NCBI GenBank assembly: GCA_021731385.1
Contig: JAKFXM010000066.1
Span: 1 to 7,362 of the forward strand
DNA from: Methanobacteriota archaeon
GTDB taxonomy: Archaea > Altiarchaeota > Altiarchaeia > IMC4 > QMZM01
Direction of reading: 5' to 3'
Length of the DNA: 7,362 nucleotides
Shown one piece after another: positions 5,785 through 7,362 of this stretch. The notes beneath the pieces are model-generated. The model did no database searches. It saw only the letters and a program-made list of their open reading frames with translations, and was not told the origin of the DNA. The position numbers and the translations under genes were made by a program. Each line of letters starts with the position of its first letter. Position 1 is the stretch's first letter.

Positions 5785-5991
5785 CTACCAGAACTCTCTA
5801 TGTGCTTCTTTTTCTTCTCTAAATGCCTTTGCTTTTTTGAACCTGCCAAACGCATCAACCCCCTTTTTACCCATTATCTCCATTTCAATAATCTGCCCTT
5901 CTTTTAGATTTATCTTCTTTGCTATATCCATTGGAATCACAATACCGAATGAATGCCCCCATCTCTTTACAGGGTTTTCAATAATTACCAT
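5785..5991 (-). CDS. vapB: AbrB/SpoVT-type antitoxin
   Basis: This 68-aa antitoxin has an N-terminal swapped-hairpin DNA-binding fold (MVIIENPVKRWGHSFGIVIP, then LKEGQIIEMEI), characteristic of AbrB-type VapB. A charged C-terminal tail (residues 43-68) is the part that normally wraps the toxin. The frame also has an ATG at 6000, three codons earlier, but that codon lies within the operator palindrome, and the later ATG at 5991 gives the family-typical N-terminus, so I prefer it. It is coupled to vapC with 1 nt between stop and ATG. The pair is probably autorepressed through the adjacent inverted repeats. Confidence 0.9.
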   Translation of the reverse strand: MVIIENPVKRWGHSFGIVIPMDIAKKINLKEGQIIEMEIMGKKGVDAFGRFKKAKAFREEKEAHREFW

Positions 5992-6030
5992 GTTATACAT
6001 ATTGTATAACTAACCTAAATACTGTATAAT
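5992..6030 (-). promoter_or_regulatory. vapBC operator/promoter
   Basis: GTTATACA 5992-5999 and TGTATAAC 6003-6010 form a perfect 8-bp inverted repeat with a 3-nt spacer, immediately upstream of vapB. A third half-site TGTATAAT lies at 6023-6030. Paired half-sites touching the start codon are what an autoregulatory VapB/VapBC complex binds. The AT-rich stretch around 6015-6030 is about 25-40 bp upstream and may include the TATA box. Confidence 0.65.
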
Positions 6031-6067
6031 TTCCCGAAATAATTTCGCTTCCGATGAATTGATTTTT

Positions 6068-6494
6068 ATGAGAAAACTCAATCAGAAGAAGATCAAGTGG
6101 ATCGTTCGGGAAATGGAGCACGGAAAGCCCAGCGGGTTGGCAGCTGGCGTCCAGAAGATAAGCCAACGAAGGGCACAACAACTGTACAAAGAGTATAGGG
6201 ATACAGATGAGATACCCATACTCCGGAAGTGCGGAAGGAAAAAACGAGAACTAACCATGGGTGAAGAGACTATAGTGCTTGAGGCATATAAGGAATATAA
6301 AGTAAATGTTCGACAGCATCAACATTGAGAATGGTTTATACACCCTGGATCAGGAAATCACGGAGGTAAGAGTTTATGGGCCTACCAGGGCATTACTTTT
6401 CGATAACGGCAGTGAGTTTTCAAGCCGCTGGAAACAAAAGAAAGAAGAATCAAAAGATAAGTTCCATAAGCAAATGGAAACGTATGGTAAAGGC
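6068..6494 (+). pseudogene. Decayed DDE (rve/IS481-like) transposase remnant
   Basis: Two pieces of one transposase remain in different frames. Piece one (ATG 6068 to about 6310) begins MRKLNQKKIKWIVREMEHG and has a helix-turn-helix followed by LYKEYRDTDEIPILRKCGRK, as in IS481-like proteins. Piece two (about 6306-6494) reads FDSINIENGLYTLDQEI...YGPTRALLFDNGSEF, part of the integrase core with the second catalytic aspartate in DNGSEF. About 80 residues between them, with the first catalytic aspartate, are missing, as is everything after ETYGKG, including the catalytic glutamate. It cannot be active. Terminal inverted repeats were not found. The coding similarity stops within a few bases of the tRNA-Glu 3' end. 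Confidence 0.82.
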
Positions 6495-6495
6495 T

Positions 6496-6570
6496 TGCTC
6501 CCGCCGGGATTTGAACCCGGGTCACCGGCTCGAAAGGCCGGAATGATAGACCGGACTACACCACGGGAGC
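6496..6570 (-). tRNA. tRNA-Glu (anticodon TTC)
   Basis: The minus strand folds into a full cloverleaf: acceptor GCTCCCG/CGGGAGC, a D arm with GTGT...ATCAT, anticodon stem CCGGC/GCCGG with loop CTTTCGA (anticodon TTC at 6534-6532), a 4-nt variable region, and T arm CCGGG-TTCAAAT-CCCGG. The A at 6496 is the discriminator and CCA is not encoded. There is no intron. It reads glutamate GAA/GAG codons and, in archaea, also serves indirect Gln-tRNA synthesis by the family's usual pathway. Its 5' third is duplicated upstream. Confidence 0.97.
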
Positions 6571-6630
6571 GTTTTGTATCTTTTTATTTGCAATTGATGT
6601 TATTATCTTGGCTTATTTTTCGAATTTGTT

Positions 6631-6688
6631 GAAACCTGCAAAGCAGGTTTCCATTTGGGGATGCAACACCTTTTTAAAGGGGTTGCAT
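6631..6688. repeat. Two-hairpin element between tRNA-Glu and its duplicated 5' part
   Basis: GAAACCTGC 6631-6639 and GCAGGTTTC 6643-6651 form a perfect 9-bp stem with an AAA loop. ATGCAACACCTTT 6661-6673 pairs with AAAGGGGTTGCAT 6676-6688 (12 of 13 bp, one A-G mismatch, TT loop). The linker TTTGGGGATGCAAC matches, in reverse complement with one difference, GTTGCATTCCCAAA at 445-458 in the left array. The last two bases overlap the start of the 28-bp tRNA duplicate. The 6571-6630 stretch is AT-rich and gene-free. Confidence 0.65.
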
Positions 6689-6714
6689 GATAGACCGGAC
6701 TACACCACGGGAGC
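6687..6714 (-). repeat. Partial duplicate of tRNA-Glu (nt 1-28)
   Basis: This is identical over 28 bp to 6543-6570, the acceptor 5' strand plus the D arm of tRNA-Glu, and ends just before the anticodon stem. The offset is exactly 144 bp. It cannot make a tRNA. It is either the leftover of an insertion that rebuilt the tRNA gene or a tandem duplication. Confidence 0.9.
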
Positions 6715-6750
6715 ATGTAAATTAGAAGTAAAGAAATTTAGAATACTGAT

Positions 6751-6765
6751 TAAAATAATAAAAAT
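6751..6765 (-). terminator. Possible T-rich terminator after uS10
   Basis: The minus-strand transcript reads ATTTTTATTATTTTA about 30-45 nt past the uS10 stop. Archaeal RNA polymerase commonly ends at such U-tracts. It could equally belong to the promoter of the original tRNA-Glu gene just downstream. Confidence 0.3.
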
Positions 6766-6795
6766 GCAGGATAGAGAAAATATCAAACCAAAAAC

Positions 6796-7104
6796 CTATC
6801 GGTTAATCTCAATTTCGATATACACGCCATCCGGAACCTGAACCCGCATTATCTGCCTCAGTGATCTTTCATCCGCATCAACATCAATGATCCTTTTGTG
6901 AATCCTCATTTCCCAGCGCTCCCAGGTTGCTGTGCCCTCGCCACTTACGGACTTTCTTGTTGTAATCTTCATCCTTTTCGTGGGCATCGGAATAGGTCCT
7001 GAATAATTCGCGCCTGTTTTTTTAGTAACGTCAACTATCTGATTCGATACGTTTTCTACATCCCGTATATTCTTTCCGACGAGAATTATTCTTGCCTTTT
7101 CCAT
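6796..7104 (-). CDS. rpsJ: Small ribosomal subunit protein uS10
   Basis: The 102-aa protein is uS10, part of the 30S head. The strongly conserved archaeal/eukaryal blocks GPIPMPTKRMKITTRKS, GEGTATWERWEMRIHKR and DADERSLRQIM are present, and it ends VQVPDGVYIEIEI as in archaeal homologues. The start MEKARIILV is the usual N-terminus. In many archaea this gene follows that for elongation factor 1A; here the 258 bp upstream in the window hold only inverted repeats, so any such partner is further away or absent. tRNA-Glu lies downstream on the same strand. The leader has repeated arms that could form alternative hairpins. Confidence 0.97.
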   Translation of the reverse strand: MEKARIILVGKNIRDVENVSNQIVDVTKKTGANYSGPIPMPTKRMKITTRKSVSGEGTATWERWEMRIHKRIIDVDADERSLRQIMRVQVPDGVYIEIEINR

Positions 7105-7362
7105 TTCGAGAAAATTTCCTTGCAGGAAATTTTTACTAAAATTTCCTCAAAACATTATAATTATTCTACTTTAGAGGAAATTTTACTGCTCTGTAATTGA
7201 AATTACAGAGCATGAACAGCCTTTTTCTTTCTTTTCCAAAGAAAGAAAAACGCTGGCGAAAAAGAAAGAACCCGAAAAACCAAAAGGGTTTTTGGGCAAG
7301 AAAAATTCGCATTGCGAATTTTTGTGCCCAATTTCTGCCTTTGGCAGAAATTCGGGCCCAAT
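7105..7362. repeat. Right hairpin array upstream of uS10
   Basis: No gene is visible. Inverted repeats in order: AAAATTTCCT 7111-7120/AGGAAATTTT 7124-7133; AAAATTTCCTC 7138-7148/GAGGAAATTTT 7174-7184; a perfect 12-bp stem TGCTCTGTAATT 7187-7198/AATTACAGAGCA 7201-7212; CAGC plus TTTTTCTTTC 7217-7231 with GAAAGAAAAA plus GCTG 7241-7255 (one mismatch); the inverted family hairpin 7271-7296; AAAAATTCGC 7301-7310/GCGAATTTTT 7314-7323; a GTG linker; and family hairpin 7327-7356. A further CCCAAT starts at 7357, so the array runs past the window. An AT-rich promoter-like stretch lies at 7149-7172. Confidence 0.85.
7271..7356. repeat. Composite unit: inverted hairpin, CAAG hairpin, forward hairpin
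   Basis: The inverted CCC[G]AAAAACC...GGTTTTTGGG (7271-7296, bulged G7274) is followed by CAAG plus the AAAAATTCGC hairpin (7301-7323), GTG, then CCCAATTTCTGCC...GGCAGAAATTCGGG (7327-7356, bulged C7353, loop TTT). The first two parts match 55-107 in order, and the last two match the hepT insertion in order. This is the most complete unit in the window and a good search query. Confidence 0.82.

Noticed and set aside
5784..5858. Extended vapC N-terminus starting at 5858
   Set aside because: The extra 25 lysine-rich codons overlap vapB in another frame; PIN-domain proteins start at MLYILDSY, placed 1 nt after the vapB stop.
6306..6632. Intact 108-codon gene
   Set aside because: Its first half is a transposase core fragment and the rest translates the reverse of tRNA-Glu and AT-rich spacer, so it is not one protein.

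Overview
The window looks archaeal. The evidence is an archaeal-type uS10 protein, separate catalytic and regulatory aspartate carbamoyltransferase genes, a tRNA-Glu without an encoded CCA end, AT-rich boxes about 25-30 bp upstream of start codons (leaderless-style promoters), and a high density of small toxin-antitoxin genes. I cannot fix the lineage from sequence alone.

Layout. 1-458: a dense array of short perfect hairpins with no credible gene. 474-1857 (-): pyrB-pyrI, aspartate carbamoyltransferase. A 53-bp AT-rich divergent promoter region separates it from a tightly packed + strand cluster: mntA (antitoxin nucleotidyltransferase), hepT (toxin, C-terminus broken), an EamA/DMT-type membrane protein, argG (argininosuccinate synthase) and a UbiE-like SAM methyltransferase (1911-5123). 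A 54-codon gene at 5110-5274 (-) overlaps the methyltransferase tail. A vapB-vapC pair (- strand) follows at 5400-5991 with a clear operator palindrome. 6068-6494 (+) is a decayed DDE transposase whose similarity stops at the 3' end of tRNA-Glu (6496-6570, -). A second copy of the first 28 nt of this tRNA lies exactly 144 bp further upstream. uS10 (6796-7104, -) comes next, and 7105-7362 is a second hairpin array.

The unusual content is the hairpin family. At least eight hairpins share a constant base (CCCAA/TTCGGG, or CCCA/TCGGG in one copy) with one bulged C, but have different, perfectly paired apical stems and mostly 3-nt loops. They occur in both orientations, in tandem and singly. A second hairpin type (CAAGAAAA...TTTTTGTG) often sits directly beside them. 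One two-hairpin unit sits inside hepT. Removing 59 bp there, bounded by a 7-bp direct repeat AAAAATT, restores a complete HepT C-terminus whose stop codon overlaps the next gene's ATG as ATGA. This is direct in-window evidence that the family has moved or been copied into genes. No mobilising enzyme for it is visible here.

Metabolic links: PyrBI and ArgG both draw on carbamoyl phosphate/aspartate metabolism (pyrimidine and arginine synthesis), but they are in divergent units and only the short intergenic region could co-regulate them.
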